Shown: positions 7,541-16,370 of the stretch, in pieces | Position numbering within the stretch: the first letter of the stretch is position 1 | Layout: every line of letters starts with the position of its first letter | Source: Rossellomorea aquimaris | Lineage (GTDB): Bacteria; Bacillota; Bacilli; Bacillales; Fictibacillaceae | Assembly: GCA_020524245.1 (NCBI GenBank) | Contig: JAIVLN010000002.1 | Coordinates: 496,001-560,000 of the forward strand | Direction: 5' to 3' | DNA length: 64,000 bases | Translations under genes and position numbers: made by a program | The notes under the pieces: generated by a model | What the model saw: only the letters and a program-made list of their open reading frames with translations | The model's database searches: none | What the model was told of the DNA's origin: nothing

Positions 7541-8005
7541 ATGGTCCGTTTCACAAATATGACCGAAAAGCAGTTTCACGAGTACCGCGCACGGTCTTTA
7601 GCTGAATACGCAGAAAACATCCGAAAAAATTATGACGTGTCCGAAGAAGTTGCCACTGAGCAAGCAACAAACCAGTTCGATGAGCTATTGAAAAATGGCT
7701 TACATACGGAAAACCATAGCATTTACCATGTCACAGATGATGAAACGGAAGAAAACGTCGGGATCATCTGGTATTCACTGGGACAGGAAACAGAGGAAGT
7801 CTTCCTTTATGAAATCTGGATGGACCCAGATTTCAGAGGCAAGGGCTATGGGACAGAATCGATGAAAGAGTTACACCGCCGCGCGAAGGAGCTTGGTGCA
7901 AAGAAAGTCGGTCTACACGTATTCGGACAGAATACCGGGGCAATTGCATTGTATAAACGGCTCGGATATGTCGAGAACAGCATCGTCATGCAATATCAAT
8001 TATAA
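7541..8005 (+). CDS. GNAT family N-acetyltransferase
   Basis: 154-residue protein with the acetyl-CoA binding motif DFRGKGYGTESM in the second half and the closing NTGAIALYKRLGY segment of GNAT enzymes; the N-terminal half is helical and Glu-rich. Start at ATG 7541, preceded by AAGGAG with an 8-nt spacer; an ATG two codons earlier overlaps the binding site. Acceptor substrate unknown. Confidence 0.88.
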   Translation: MVRFTNMTEKQFHEYRARSLAEYAENIRKNYDVSEEVATEQATNQFDELLKNGLHTENHSIYHVTDDETEENVGIIWYSLGQETEEVFLYEIWMDPDFRGKGYGTESMKELHRRAKELGAKKVGLHVFGQNTGAIALYKRLGYVENSIVMQYQL

Positions 8006-8086
8006 GAATATTATGGAACTGACACTCCTTCCGTCTCTTTCTGTTATAGTAGGGAGTGGAACATTGTACGTGTAAAGGAGTTTCAT

Positions 8087-9205
8087 ATGTTAAAAGAAAC
8101 AAGTCTAGCAAGAATCACCCCAGATTTCGATCCTTGGGAAGCCTATATGGATGTTGAAGAACATGGTGAGATGGTTCTCAGCAATGTCGAATTCACGACC
8201 ACGACCATCTGCAATATGCGATGCGAGCATTGTGCGGTCGGTTATACGTTACAGCCGAAGGACCCAGATGCGCTACCGGTCGAGTTGATGATCAAACGCT
8301 TGGAGGAAATCCCGCATTTGAGATCCATCAGCATTACAGGTGGAGAACCGATGCTTTCCATGAAATCTGTGAAACAGCATGTGGTGCCTCTTCTTCGTTA
8401 TGCACATGAACGCGGCGTACGGACGCAAATCAACTCCAACCTGACATTGGATTTGAAACGGTATGAGTTAATTACGCCTTATTTGGACGTTTTACATATT
8501 TCCCATAACTACGGTTCAGTCGAAGATTTCAATGAAATCGGTTTTGCGATGATGGAGAAGAAACCGCCGATGGCACAGCGTGAACAATACTTCGAACGGA
8601 TGGTTGAGAATTCGAGGGCGCTCACGTCAGAAGGTGTCATCGTTTCAGCGGAAACGATGTTGAACAAGCGTACGCTTCCTCACCTGGAGGATATTCATAG
8701 ACAGATTGTAGAGATGGGTTGTCAACGACACGAAGTTCACCCGATGTATCCGAGCGACTTCGCAAGTGGATTGGAAGTCGCCACCTTGCCTGAGATCCGC
8801 GAAGGAATCCATCGATTATTAGATGCGAAGGACCCTAACACGTGGATGCTCTTCGGTACGCTCCCTTTCTATCCGTGCAGTGACGAGACGGAAGACTTGG
8901 AATTGCTGAAGCGTTTATATAAGGAAAAGAATGTGACGGTACGAAACGATCCAGATGGACGGTCCCGCTTGAACGTGAATATTTTCGACGGGAATGTCAT
9001 CGTTACCGATTTCGGTGATGATGGACCGCTAGGTAATATTAAGACGGATTCACTCAACGATGTTTATGACCGTTGGAGGAGCAGCCAACTCGCAAAGTCT
9101 TTGAATTGTCACTGTCCGGCAGTCAAGTGCCTCGGACCGAATCTCTTAGTCAAGAATGCATACTATCCCGAACAGGATTTCACTTTGAAAAAGTCCAACA
9201 TATGA
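8087..9205 (+). CDS. yfkAB: Radical SAM / CxCxxxxC motif protein YfkAB
   Basis: Radical S-adenosylmethionine protein of 372 residues. The [4Fe-4S] SAM site is the CNMRCEHC motif (CxxxCxxC) about 55 residues from the start, followed by the ITGGEP glycine-rich SAM contact. The C-terminus carries the CHCPAVKC motif (CxCxxxxC) that defines the YfkAB family and probably binds a second cluster. Length matches the Bacillus protein. AAAGGAG precedes the ATG, and a strong terminator follows. The reaction catalysed is not known. Confidence 0.95.
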   Translation: MLKETSLARITPDFDPWEAYMDVEEHGEMVLSNVEFTTTTICNMRCEHCAVGYTLQPKDPDALPVELMIKRLEEIPHLRSISITGGEPMLSMKSVKQHVVPLLRYAHERGVRTQINSNLTLDLKRYELITPYLDVLHISHNYGSVEDFNEIGFAMMEKKPPMAQREQYFERMVENSRALTSEGVIVSAETMLNKRTLPHLEDIHRQIVEMGCQRHEVHPMYPSDFASGLEVATLPEIREGIHRLLDAKDPNTWMLFGTLPFYPCSDETEDLELLKRLYKEKNVTVRNDPDGRSRLNVNIFDGNVIVTDFGDDGPLGNIKTDSLNDVYDRWRSSQLAKSLNCHCPAVKCLGPNLLVKNAYYPEQDFTLKKSNI

Positions 9206-9210
9206 TGAAA

Positions 9211-9246
9211 AGGCTATCGAATGCGGCATTCGATAGCCTACTTTTT
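9211..9246 (+). terminator. Terminator of yfkAB
   Basis: 13-bp stem (AGGCTATCGAATG / CATTCGATAGCCT), 3-nt loop, then ACTTTTT. Confidence 0.92.
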
Positions 9247-9273
9247 ACGATTATTGGATGCCGAGTGACGAGT

Positions 9274-9403
9274 GGGTTTTAGAAATTTTGTTGTTGGTTT
9301 TAGAAATCCAGTGGTCCGTTTTGTAAATTTCAGACTCGTTTTATAAAACTGCATGTTTCTTTTGTAAAAACAGCCACCGGTTTTTGAAACTGGATCTATT
9401 TTA
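9274..9403. repeat. Array B1: about six or seven 20-21-bp units, GTTTTAGAAA/GTTTTATAAAAC-type
   Basis: Degenerate units with a TTTT tract starting at 9277, 9298, 9319, 9339, 9360, 9381 and 9399, i.e. steps of 21, 21, 20, 21, 21 and 18. Each TTTT is followed by (A/G)(G/T)AAA. The array lies between the yfkAB terminator and the end of the MutS2-like gene. The same family recurs at 35401-35520 with an exact 20-bp step. Confidence 0.75.
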
Positions 9404-9477
9404 CTACGAAAAAAAGACTTTATTTTCACAAAACGAAGTCTTTCTCTATTAACGTTGGACAGCCTGTACCTGGAAGC

Positions 9478-11376
9478 TTATTCTTCGCTCTTATACTCAA
9501 TTTTCAAACCTTCGACATGCTTCTTTTCCATGATTCGTTTCTTCTTCCGGTTTTCAACCGTTTCAAAGAGGATGTCGTAATCATAATCCTCAGGATAAAG
9601 TTCTTCCGCTGGTAATTCGAGTTTTACACGCTTATGGTTCATTTTCTTGAACTCACCATCTATGAAAAGGGTCACATTCCCATTGTGATCTACACTTTCA
9701 TAGACGATTGCTTTCCTTTCTTGTGATGGAATATAAACACTATCCCCTTTTTTCAGAGTAGATTCCGGTTTCTTACTCTTTTCCATTTTTCTCTCTGGAC
9801 CGGATGTAATTTGCAAGTCTTGATGCGCTTCACTTTCAAAATGGACTTCTTCTCCATAAGTGCGTACATGTGCGTTTCCAAGAATTTTTGGATGCAGTCC
9901 AAGCTTACGGGCGATATGAAAGGCCTGGCTTTGCCCAGGCTTTCCAATGGTTAATTGATAGAGAGGTCGTAACGTCTCCAGGTCGAACTCCATTCTGGCA
10001 TTCTCAAAGTCTGGATGTTCAGCAGCAAATGTTTTGATATCGTTGTAATGGGTTGTGGCAATGGTCTTTGCCCCCATATCGTTCAACTGTTCAAGAATGG
10101 CAATAGCAAGCCCCATCCCTTCTGCCGGATCCGTTCCTGCCCCCAATTCATCCAACAAAACAAGACTACGGTTGTTGGACTGTTTCAAGATTTCAATGAC
10201 ATTCGTTAATCTGGACGAGAACGTGCTTAACGATTGTTGGATACTCTGTCCATCACCGATATCAGTCAGTACTGTATCAAAAATCCCTACTTCGCTCTCC
10301 GGAGAAGCCGGAACGAGCATACCTGACAACGTCATTACCGTTAATAGCCCCGCTGTTTTCAAGCTGACCGTCTTACCTCCTGTGTTCGGACCGGTAATAA
10401 CCAGCGTTTGATATCTGTGTCCAAGATCAAGCGTCAAAGGCTTCGCTTCTGACCCAAGCAAAGGATGTCGCGCTTCAACCAGCTTCAATGCCGGCTCCGC
10501 TATGATTTTCACCTGGTTACCTGAGATCTCTTCGCTATACTTGGCTTTCGCAAAGACAAAATCGTAATGTGCCATCGTCTCGATGTTGATTCTTAGTTCA
10601 TGTTCACAACCTTCCACATGCCCTGTGAGCATTGAAAGGATACGCTGTTCTTCCAGGTATTCATCTGAACGAAGTTCTGCAATCTTCACCTGATCCTTCT
10701 GAACGACCTTTGGCTCCATATAGACCGTAGACCCGCTAGCAGAAGCATCGACCACCTGACCGCCAAATTGTTTTCGATATTCTTTTTTTACCGGGATGAC
10801 ATATCGACCATCTCTTTGACTTACAATAGGCTCTTGTAAGTATTTGCTTTTCGAAGGTGAGCGGACGATCTGATAAACACTTTCTTTGATACGGCTCTCG
10901 AGAATTGCAATCTGTTTTCGAACTTTGGCTAACTCTTTTGATGCGTGGTCTTGTATTTGGCCACTTCGAACAGATTCTCTGAGCTTTTCTGCTAACTCCT
11001 TCAGATCATAGATGGAATCGGCATAGCTTGAAACTGTCGGACCAAGAGTTGCTTGTTTTTTCATAAAGCGCTTGATCCTTCCACACCCCTCAATCAAATC
11101 TAGTACAGCCTCCAACTGTTGTTGGGTGAGCACAATTCCTTTATTGAACTGATTCAATAGCGTTTCTGTTCCGCTTAACCCATGAATCGGAACACTTCCT
11201 TTTCGAATGATCGCTTGTGCTTCAGCCGTTTCTTGTAGTCGTAATTCAACCGCACGTTTTTGTTTAAAAGGTTCTATCTTTTCAATCAAGTCTTTTCCTT
11301 GCATGGAAAGTGCATATTCCTTCATTTGTTGTTTGATTGTATGAAATTCTAACATCATTTCAGTCGTATGATTCAA
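9478..11376 (-). CDS. MutS2-like ATPase without Smr domain
   Basis: 632-residue MutS-superfamily protein. Visible are a helical core/clamp region, Walker A ITGPNTGGKTVSLKT, Walker B LVLLDELGAGTDP, the SLSTFSSRL signature and ATTHYNDIK, all of MutS2 type. Full-length MutS2 (~785 residues) ends in a KOW and Smr nuclease domain; here the protein ends after a short linker and IEYKSEE, so the nuclease is absent. MutS2 proteins act on recombination intermediates or split collided ribosomes. The TTG start at 11374-11376 follows CCAGGAGG; no ATG fits. A long structured leader with a terminator precedes it. Confidence 0.88.
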   Translation of the reverse strand: MNHTTEMMLEFHTIKQQMKEYALSMQGKDLIEKIEPFKQKRAVELRLQETAEAQAIIRKGSVPIHGLSGTETLLNQFNKGIVLTQQQLEAVLDLIEGCGRIKRFMKKQATLGPTVSSYADSIYDLKELAEKLRESVRSGQIQDHASKELAKVRKQIAILESRIKESVYQIVRSPSKSKYLQEPIVSQRDGRYVIPVKKEYRKQFGGQVVDASASGSTVYMEPKVVQKDQVKIAELRSDEYLEEQRILSMLTGHVEGCEHELRINIETMAHYDFVFAKAKYSEEISGNQVKIIAEPALKLVEARHPLLGSEAKPLTLDLGHRYQTLVITGPNTGGKTVSLKTAGLLTVMTLSGMLVPASPESEVGIFDTVLTDIGDGQSIQQSLSTFSSRLTNVIEILKQSNNRSLVLLDELGAGTDPAEGMGLAIAILEQLNDMGAKTIATTHYNDIKTFAAEHPDFENARMEFDLETLRPLYQLTIGKPGQSQAFHIARKLGLHPKILGNAHVRTYGEEVHFESEAHQDLQITSGPERKMEKSKKPESTLKKGDSVYIPSQERKAIVYESVDHNGNVTLFIDGEFKKMNHKRVKLELPAEELYPEDYDYDILFETVENRKKKRIMEKKHVEGLKIEYKSEE

Positions 11377-11404
11377 TGTATTTTCCTCCTGGTTAAATTG
11401 AAAT

Positions 11405-11443
11405 ATAAAAAAGCCACAGGTGAACACATCGTCACCTGCGGCT
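11405..11443 (-). terminator. Leader terminator / attenuator before the MutS2-like gene
   Basis: On the minus strand AGCCGCAGGTGAC and TCACCTGTGGCT form a ~12-bp stem followed by T6, ending about 30 nt upstream of the TTG start. Its place inside the leader, downstream of a good promoter, points to transcription attenuation. Confidence 0.75.
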
Positions 11444-11524
11444 ACGCAGTAAAGTCGATCGAGATACAAATAACCCAATCCCAGAATTTTTAAATTCAAG
11501 GAATCAGCTTATGTGTACGAGTGT

Positions 11525-11648
11525 GTTCTTAACATGCAAACCAGAGAATGGAAAAATGGGCATACGTATCCCGTTGTAATGAAAGGTGATTTTTTAAGAA
11601 ATCCCCTTTCGACCATTACTCTGTATCTAATTTGCGTTAGTTAAGAAC
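11525..11648 (-). ncRNA. Structured leader element (riboswitch or attenuator candidate)
   Basis: The minus-strand leader folds by complementarity into a closed multibranch form. A 9-bp stem GTTCTTAAC/GTTAAGAAC pairs 11640-11648 with 11525-11533, stacked on GCAAA/TTTGC (11631-11635 with 11536-11540) and CAGAG/CTCTG (11619-11623 with 11542-11546). Inside are two hairpins: 11576-11619 (GTAATG..GAAAGG/CCTTTC CATTAC) and 11558-11572 (GGGATACGTATGCCC). I cannot match it to a named riboswitch class. Confidence 0.55.
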
Positions 11649-11669
11649 CCTCAGTAACATAAATTGCAT
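11637..11669 (-). other. Possible 10-codon leader peptide
   Basis: A frame MQFMLLRVLN with stop begins 20 nt after the predicted transcription start; its 3' part is the left arm of the closing stem of the leader structure. The binding site (AAAGG) is weak and badly spaced for the first ATG, so this is only a candidate. Confidence 0.3.
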
Positions 11670-11695
11670 CTACCTTTGTTTTAGAATGTACTTAT

Positions 11696-11724
11696 ACTAT
11701 ACTGAATGCTTAATCATTTGACAA
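11696..11724 (-). promoter_or_regulatory. Sigma-A promoter of the MutS2-like gene
   Basis: TTGTCA (11719-11724) and TATAGT (11696-11701) on the minus strand with a 17-bp spacer; transcription would start near 11689, giving a leader of about 310 nt. Confidence 0.75.
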
Positions 11725-11773
11725 GTCAGCATATGCCCAATTTCTTGTAAATATGTTTCACACGCTTCTACCT

Positions 11774-12103
11774 TCACCCCTGTATGGATGTTTTTTTGAC
11801 AAAGTAGATGATGCTGTTTACTATACCAAGCGCAACAATCACACCGTACATTCCAGTTGCACCCGCATCTCCACCTAAACCGAGTTCATCTACGATAATG
11901 GCAGAATAGTAGAGAAGTTGAGTACAGAATACGATGATGATCAACGAAAGAACCGGAACCAAGTATCCCTTCAGCCATTTATCGCGTGTCTTTGGTATAA
12001 GCAGCATGACCATTGTTACTATTGAAACGACCAACAAAGTGATGAACATTGGTCTTAATAATGTAAAAACACCTAAGGTTTCAAATGAGTCGTATGTAAA
12101 CAT
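11774..12103 (-). CDS. Membrane protein, unknown
   Basis: 109 residues with three predicted membrane helices (about 17-37, 48-72, 83-102). GGAGGAAAT precedes the ATG. No family was recognised. It is followed downstream, after about 50 bp, by the promoter of the MutS2-like gene, and preceded by the GNAT gene on the same strand with a 29-bp gap, so it may share a transcript with 12133-13566. Confidence 0.7.
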   Translation of the reverse strand: MFTYDSFETLGVFTLLRPMFITLLVVSIVTMVMLLIPKTRDKWLKGYLVPVLSLIIIVFCTQLLYYSAIIVDELGLGGDAGATGMYGVIVALGIVNSIIYFVKKTSIQG

Positions 12104-12132
12104 ATTTCCTCCAAATTACTGACCGATGAAAG

Positions 12133-12576
12133 TCAGCTCGTCAATTTTTTCTCTAGTATGATTTTAGGTTCTCCTTGTTGATCGGTAAACGTTCCGATGA
12201 CATCGAAGCCGTTCTTCAAGTTTAGAATGAGCATGTTTTTGAAACGGTTTTTCGTATGCGTGCGGATGGTGTGATAACCTTCTCGTGTACACCAGTCATG
12301 CTGTTCCAACAGCAAGGCTTGTCCAATCCCTTTCTTTCGGTGACGAGGGTCCACTCCGCCTAACCAACTGTAAAAGTGCTTGTCCTTCCGTTCATATCCG
12401 ATCTTATAACCGATTAGTTCATCATCCAGAAATGCTGCAGCAATGTGAAGGTTGTGCTTCTTATCCAACTCGACCTCCAGTTTGTTCGACCCGGACCCGA
12501 ACACACGGTCATGTAAAACCATCAACTTTTCGAGAGTTGTCACGTCCAGCCTACCTGTTATGCTCCGTATCTCCAT
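12133..12576 (-). CDS. GNAT family N-acetyltransferase
   Basis: 147-residue acetyltransferase: DDELIGYKIGYE forms the central strand region, VDPRHRKKGIGQALL is the acetyl-CoA pyrophosphate loop, and LNLKNGFDVIG the closing motif. GAGGTGGGAG precedes the ATG. It lies 9 bp behind the S66 peptidase gene on the same strand and is probably co-transcribed. Substrate unknown. Confidence 0.87.
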   Translation of the reverse strand: MEIRSITGRLDVTTLEKLMVLHDRVFGSGSNKLEVELDKKHNLHIAAAFLDDELIGYKIGYERKDKHFYSWLGGVDPRHRKKGIGQALLLEQHDWCTREGYHTIRTHTKNRFKNMLILNLKNGFDVIGTFTDQQGEPKIILEKKLTS

Positions 12577-12585
12577 TCTCCCACC

Positions 12586-13566
12586 TCAATGCTTTATTAT
12601 TTTAATAGATGTTTCATTTTCAGCTGCCGTTATTTTTACCCGTCCACCGATCGGGAATGTCGTAATCGGTTGCGTATGACCGAAATTGACGTTCGTGATG
12701 ATTGGAATGTTCTTCAATTCGTTTTTGGTTTCAAGTACTTTTTTCAAAATCTCATCCGTCATCTCTGATTTTTTCTGAAAACGACCGATGACCAACCCTC
12801 TGATTTTATCGGCATCCGGTAGATGTAGCAACGACTGCAAGTCCCGGTCGAATAAGGACGGTTCTGTCATGTAGTCATCCTCTAGAAACAAGATGGCGTC
12901 TTTCAAGCTTGGCATATATTCTGTGCCTTGAAGGAGGTTCAACGTACATAAGTTGCCACCAATCAATGTCCCTTCAGCAGTACCGTTCTGTACCACATCA
13001 AAATCATTTTGTTGTAAAAAGTTTCGATTTTCCTGGTCCAGGTACCACGCGTCATCGCTCCAATAATCTGCCGGTTCGATTACATAAGGCTCCTCAGACA
13101 TCAAACATTTCTTGAAGTTGTCCCTCGTATATTCAATTCCTTTCAACATACTGAATGTTGAAAAATGAGGACCAGAATACGTAACCAATCCCGTTTTTGC
13201 ATAAATGGCAGTAGCTAAAGCAGTAATGTCGGAAAATCCACAGAGAATTTTCGGATTGTCCTTCATCAATTCGTAATCCAAAAACTGCAATAGCTGATTG
13301 GAATTGAAACCGCCAATAACCGTCAGTATCCCCTTTACATTCGGGTCACGAAAAGCGTCGTGCAGGTCTTCCACTCTTGACTCGATGCTCGTTGAGTGAA
13401 AATCATTCGCTTCGTCCACGTGCTTACCGAACGTCACCTTTAATCCAAGCTCCTCTAACCTTTGGATTGCAGTCTTTCTTTGCTTCTCATCTAAGATGAC
13501 CATGCTTGTCGCTGGAGCTACTACCCTGATTTCATCACCTGGTTGCAATTTAACGGGCATGTGCAT
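12586..13566 (-). CDS. S66-family peptidase (LD-carboxypeptidase / MccF-like)
   Basis: 326 residues, the normal size for cytoplasmic serine peptidases of family S66, which cleave L,D-bonds in recycled muropeptides or detoxify microcin C-type peptide-nucleotides (MccF). The nucleophile Ser is in CGFSDITAL, the acidic residue in ILFLEDDYMTE and the His in NVNFGHTQPITTFPIG. GGGGGAG supports the ATG at 13566. It is followed closely by a GNAT gene, a pairing that could mean peptide or drug detoxification, but this is inference. Confidence 0.9.
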   Translation of the reverse strand: MHMPVKLQPGDEIRVVAPATSMVILDEKQRKTAIQRLEELGLKVTFGKHVDEANDFHSTSIESRVEDLHDAFRDPNVKGILTVIGGFNSNQLLQFLDYELMKDNPKILCGFSDITALATAIYAKTGLVTYSGPHFSTFSMLKGIEYTRDNFKKCLMSEEPYVIEPADYWSDDAWYLDQENRNFLQQNDFDVVQNGTAEGTLIGGNLCTLNLLQGTEYMPSLKDAILFLEDDYMTEPSLFDRDLQSLLHLPDADKIRGLVIGRFQKKSEMTDEILKKVLETKNELKNIPIITNVNFGHTQPITTFPIGGRVKITAAENETSIKIIKH

Positions 13567-13640
13567 ATGTATCTCCCCCTTTACGTATGTATGTAGCTCA
13601 TAAGTTTACCAGAGTTTAGGAAAAAGAAAATAGGAAAGAA

Positions 13641-13675
13641 GAAAAAACCAACCTCGAGAATGCAAGGTTGGTTTT
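13641..13675 (-). terminator. Terminator of inhA
   Basis: AACCAACCT / AGGTTGGTT arms with a 9-nt loop and T-rich tail (GGTTTTTTC) on the minus strand, just after the protease stop. Confidence 0.88.
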
Positions 13676-13686
13676 CGACTCTTTGA

Positions 13687-16080
13687 TTATTTGAAAAGCA
13701 ATACTTTACCGACAGTTCCATCATCACTTTGTCCGATAACGCGGAACTTCAAGCCATAGTTTGGAACATTTCGTCCTGCGTCAACAAGTCCTGGATTCAG
13801 GTAGTTATTGCTGTCATCAAACAATGGATTACGTTGCGTGTGATTGTCTTCAAGTGTGATTCCTAACAGTTCGGAATAATCCAAGAACATCTTCTCGCTC
13901 TTATCGAGGCTGAATGCAGCGTCATGTACTTGGTAACGAGTAGATGCTACAGTCTCGTCACTCCAGTAGTTCGTGTGTTGATCTGCGTCAACCACACCTA
14001 CGAAACCTTCTCCTGGATGTGCGCCTGTCCAGTTTTCATCATACTTCTTGTCGACATACCATACGACTAGCCCATCATCAAATGTCATCAAGCTCGCACC
14101 ACGGCGGATGTTATCTAGACCTCTATCCACACCGTTGTGGCTACGCCATTCGAGTAGGTAGTAATGATCGCTATATACTTTACCGTTTGCTTTAGTAAAG
14201 CCGTTTTGAGTAAAGGCAGACTCACCTTCAGCATCATCGAACAATACTTGCTCTCCATCGACAGATACTGCAATATCATCCGCATAGAAACCTGGGTTTG
14301 ATACGTATCCATCCGTCCAGTAATTCAACTCTAACTGAATCTCTTGCCCTGCATATGCAGAAAGATCAAATGAAGCATCTACCCAGCCGTTCGATGATCC
14401 AGTGATACCGTATCCTGGGTTTTGACCATGTGGATCCTCTGTAACTGTAATGTTCCCTTCAACAGATTCACCATTTACTTTTACAGAAGCGTAGTCCCAA
14501 TCGACTTCAATATCGTACCAAGCCTTGAAATTAAGCTCAGCATTTGTTGCATTTGTTAAATCAATCGTTGCTGTCATCGAGTTATCCAGGTCATTGCCAC
14601 TTCCAGAGAAATACTCGTTTTCTCCACTTACAGGAACGTTAACGATTGTTTCTTTTTGAGGAAGTGTTACCTTAACAACGTCATTGTTTGTCCCTTTTGT
14701 TACCCCTTCATCGAGTAAAACTTCTACACCATTTGCATCGATTTCACTTTGATCGATTTCAGTACCTGTCAACCAGTTCCCTTTTGTCCCCTGGTTATCG
14801 ACTACCGCAGAAGCTTGAAGCATTTCTTTCATGTAAGGACTGAATCCAGTTGGCATTGTACCAGGGATTTGTCCAGCCCAGCTTCCACTAGACATGATGG
14901 ACCAATAACTTACTGGTTCACCGGCACCCGTATACTGCGTGTCATACTCATCCGGTAGACCAAGGTCATGACCGAATTCGTGGGCCATTACACCAACCGC
15001 TCCGTCTTCAGGCTCAATGGTGTAGTCGTATGCAGCCATTACTCCGCCCCAATAAGGAACTTTCGCTTCTGTTCCTTCAAGGCCGTATACTCCTCCAAGG
15101 TTCCAACGGTGAGACCAGATCGCGTCAGATCCAAGTGAGCCTCCACCTGCTTCTTCACCTACACCAGCGTGGATGATCATCAAGTGGTCGACAAGTCCGT
15201 CTGGCTCAAGATAGTTTCCATCTCCATCAAGGTCGTATCGATCCCATTGGTCATAATCTGCTAGATTCACATTAGGGTCAGCAGCTGCAGCATCTAATGC
15301 TTCTTGTACCAATGTACGCGGCCGTGCATCGCTACCATTTTCATCAGGGTAGTTGCCACCGTAATATGCTGCATTCTCACTAGCTGTATACCATCCAGCT
15401 ACTTCCCCTTCTACAGAGTAGCTTCCACCAGATTGTTGCTCATAATATTGTTTCATAGATACGTAGGTTTTGCCGTCTGGACCTGTCCAGCCACCAGTTC
15501 CGAATAACATATCTTGATAGTGTTCACGTGAATAGGCATTCTCACCTTCATAGTACATATCTGTTTCATCAGGTGTCATATTGTTATGTTCTCGATCTGG
15601 ATAGTCGATCAGGATCGCGAGAACTTTGTCCGTACGCATTTGCCCATCGTACGCTTCCTCTTTAACACCATCAGGAGTGTCGGCTTGTCCTAATTTATTT
15701 CCATTACCGGATTTCAGACTGTTCTTCTTCATATATTCTTGCAACTTCGCTTTTGACTCTTGAGCTTCTTCATGAAGCTCTCCTTCTTCATGCGAATGCT
15801 CAGAATTTGCTGATCTTTTCTTCAAATATTTCTTCAATGCTTCTTCAGCTTGAGCGGCTGTTGCATTTGGAGCAATCGTCCCCTCTTTCTTAAGCATTTC
15901 TATTAATCTTTCATCATTGGCGATGCCTAAATCGATCGGCGCTCCACCATAATGCTGAGTTATACTTTCGCGTGCTTTTTCTGCTTCAGCCATTTGTGGC
16001 GAAGCGACAGCACCGTATGTAAGCGTGCTCAATCCCATCATGACTGCTAAGGCTGTAGATGTGATTTTACTTTTCTTCAC
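13687..16080 (-). CDS. inhA: Immune inhibitor A, secreted M6 metalloprotease
   Basis: 797-residue secreted zinc protease. An N-terminal signal peptide (MKKSKITSTALAVMMGLSTLTYGAVA) is followed by a propeptide with a Glu/Lys-rich, probably helical stretch to about residue 145. The catalytic domain has HEFGH at 367-371 with the downstream Asp/Glu (LPDEYD), and the C-terminal part has beta-sandwich (MAM/VEG-like) segments around DLDNSM and WDYASVKV. InhA enzymes degrade host peptides and also process other secreted proteins. The gene is monocistronic with its own terminator. Confidence 0.93.
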   Translation of the reverse strand: MKKSKITSTALAVMMGLSTLTYGAVASPQMAEAEKARESITQHYGGAPIDLGIANDERLIEMLKKEGTIAPNATAAQAEEALKKYLKKRSANSEHSHEEGELHEEAQESKAKLQEYMKKNSLKSGNGNKLGQADTPDGVKEEAYDGQMRTDKVLAILIDYPDREHNNMTPDETDMYYEGENAYSREHYQDMLFGTGGWTGPDGKTYVSMKQYYEQQSGGSYSVEGEVAGWYTASENAAYYGGNYPDENGSDARPRTLVQEALDAAAADPNVNLADYDQWDRYDLDGDGNYLEPDGLVDHLMIIHAGVGEEAGGGSLGSDAIWSHRWNLGGVYGLEGTEAKVPYWGGVMAAYDYTIEPEDGAVGVMAHEFGHDLGLPDEYDTQYTGAGEPVSYWSIMSSGSWAGQIPGTMPTGFSPYMKEMLQASAVVDNQGTKGNWLTGTEIDQSEIDANGVEVLLDEGVTKGTNNDVVKVTLPQKETIVNVPVSGENEYFSGSGNDLDNSMTATIDLTNATNAELNFKAWYDIEVDWDYASVKVNGESVEGNITVTEDPHGQNPGYGITGSSNGWVDASFDLSAYAGQEIQLELNYWTDGYVSNPGFYADDIAVSVDGEQVLFDDAEGESAFTQNGFTKANGKVYSDHYYLLEWRSHNGVDRGLDNIRRGASLMTFDDGLVVWYVDKKYDENWTGAHPGEGFVGVVDADQHTNYWSDETVASTRYQVHDAAFSLDKSEKMFLDYSELLGITLEDNHTQRNPLFDDSNNYLNPGLVDAGRNVPNYGLKFRVIGQSDDGTVGKVLLFK

Positions 16081-16160
16081 GTGTGATACCCTCCCCTAAT
16101 TAGTAAAATCTTGCAATCTAATACTTTTGTAGTAATAGTAGCAATTTGACGAAAAATTGT

Positions 16161-16180
16161 AAATATTATGTTTAATATTT
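16161..16180. promoter_or_regulatory. AT-rich palindrome upstream of inhA
   Basis: AAATATTA-N4-TAATATTT, an inverted repeat about 80 bp upstream of the inhA start; resembles binding sites of AT-preferring protease regulators, but no factor can be named. The remaining 16081-16328 is AT-rich without any other feature. Confidence 0.4.
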
Positions 16181-16328
16181 CAGAAAAAGGGGAATAAAGG
16201 TATGTTTTTGTAGATGTTTGAGATATATTGGTAAAAATAGTAGTACAAAGAACCTTACTATCTTGAAATATTTTGAAAAATAAAGAAGTTCTCCAACTAA
16301 ATTCCTTATCTTCATAAATTTCACAACA

Positions 16329-16358
16329 GAAAAAAGACCCATTTAATGAAGATGGGTC
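16329..16358 (-). terminator. Terminator of the LiaF-like gene
   Basis: GACCCAT / ATGGGTC stem followed by T6 on the minus strand, 12 bp after the stop of the gene ending at 16371. Confidence 0.85.
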
Positions 16359-16370
16359 ATTGGTTACCAA

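Noticed and set aside
10055-10411. 118-codon frame opposite the MutS2-like gene
   Set aside because: It is antisense to the Walker/ATPase region and has no binding site; a by-product of codon bias.
11525-11648. Known riboswitch class (T-box, SAM, lysine, ydaO, ykoK, pfl)
   Set aside because: None of the conserved core sequences of these classes could be found in the leader.
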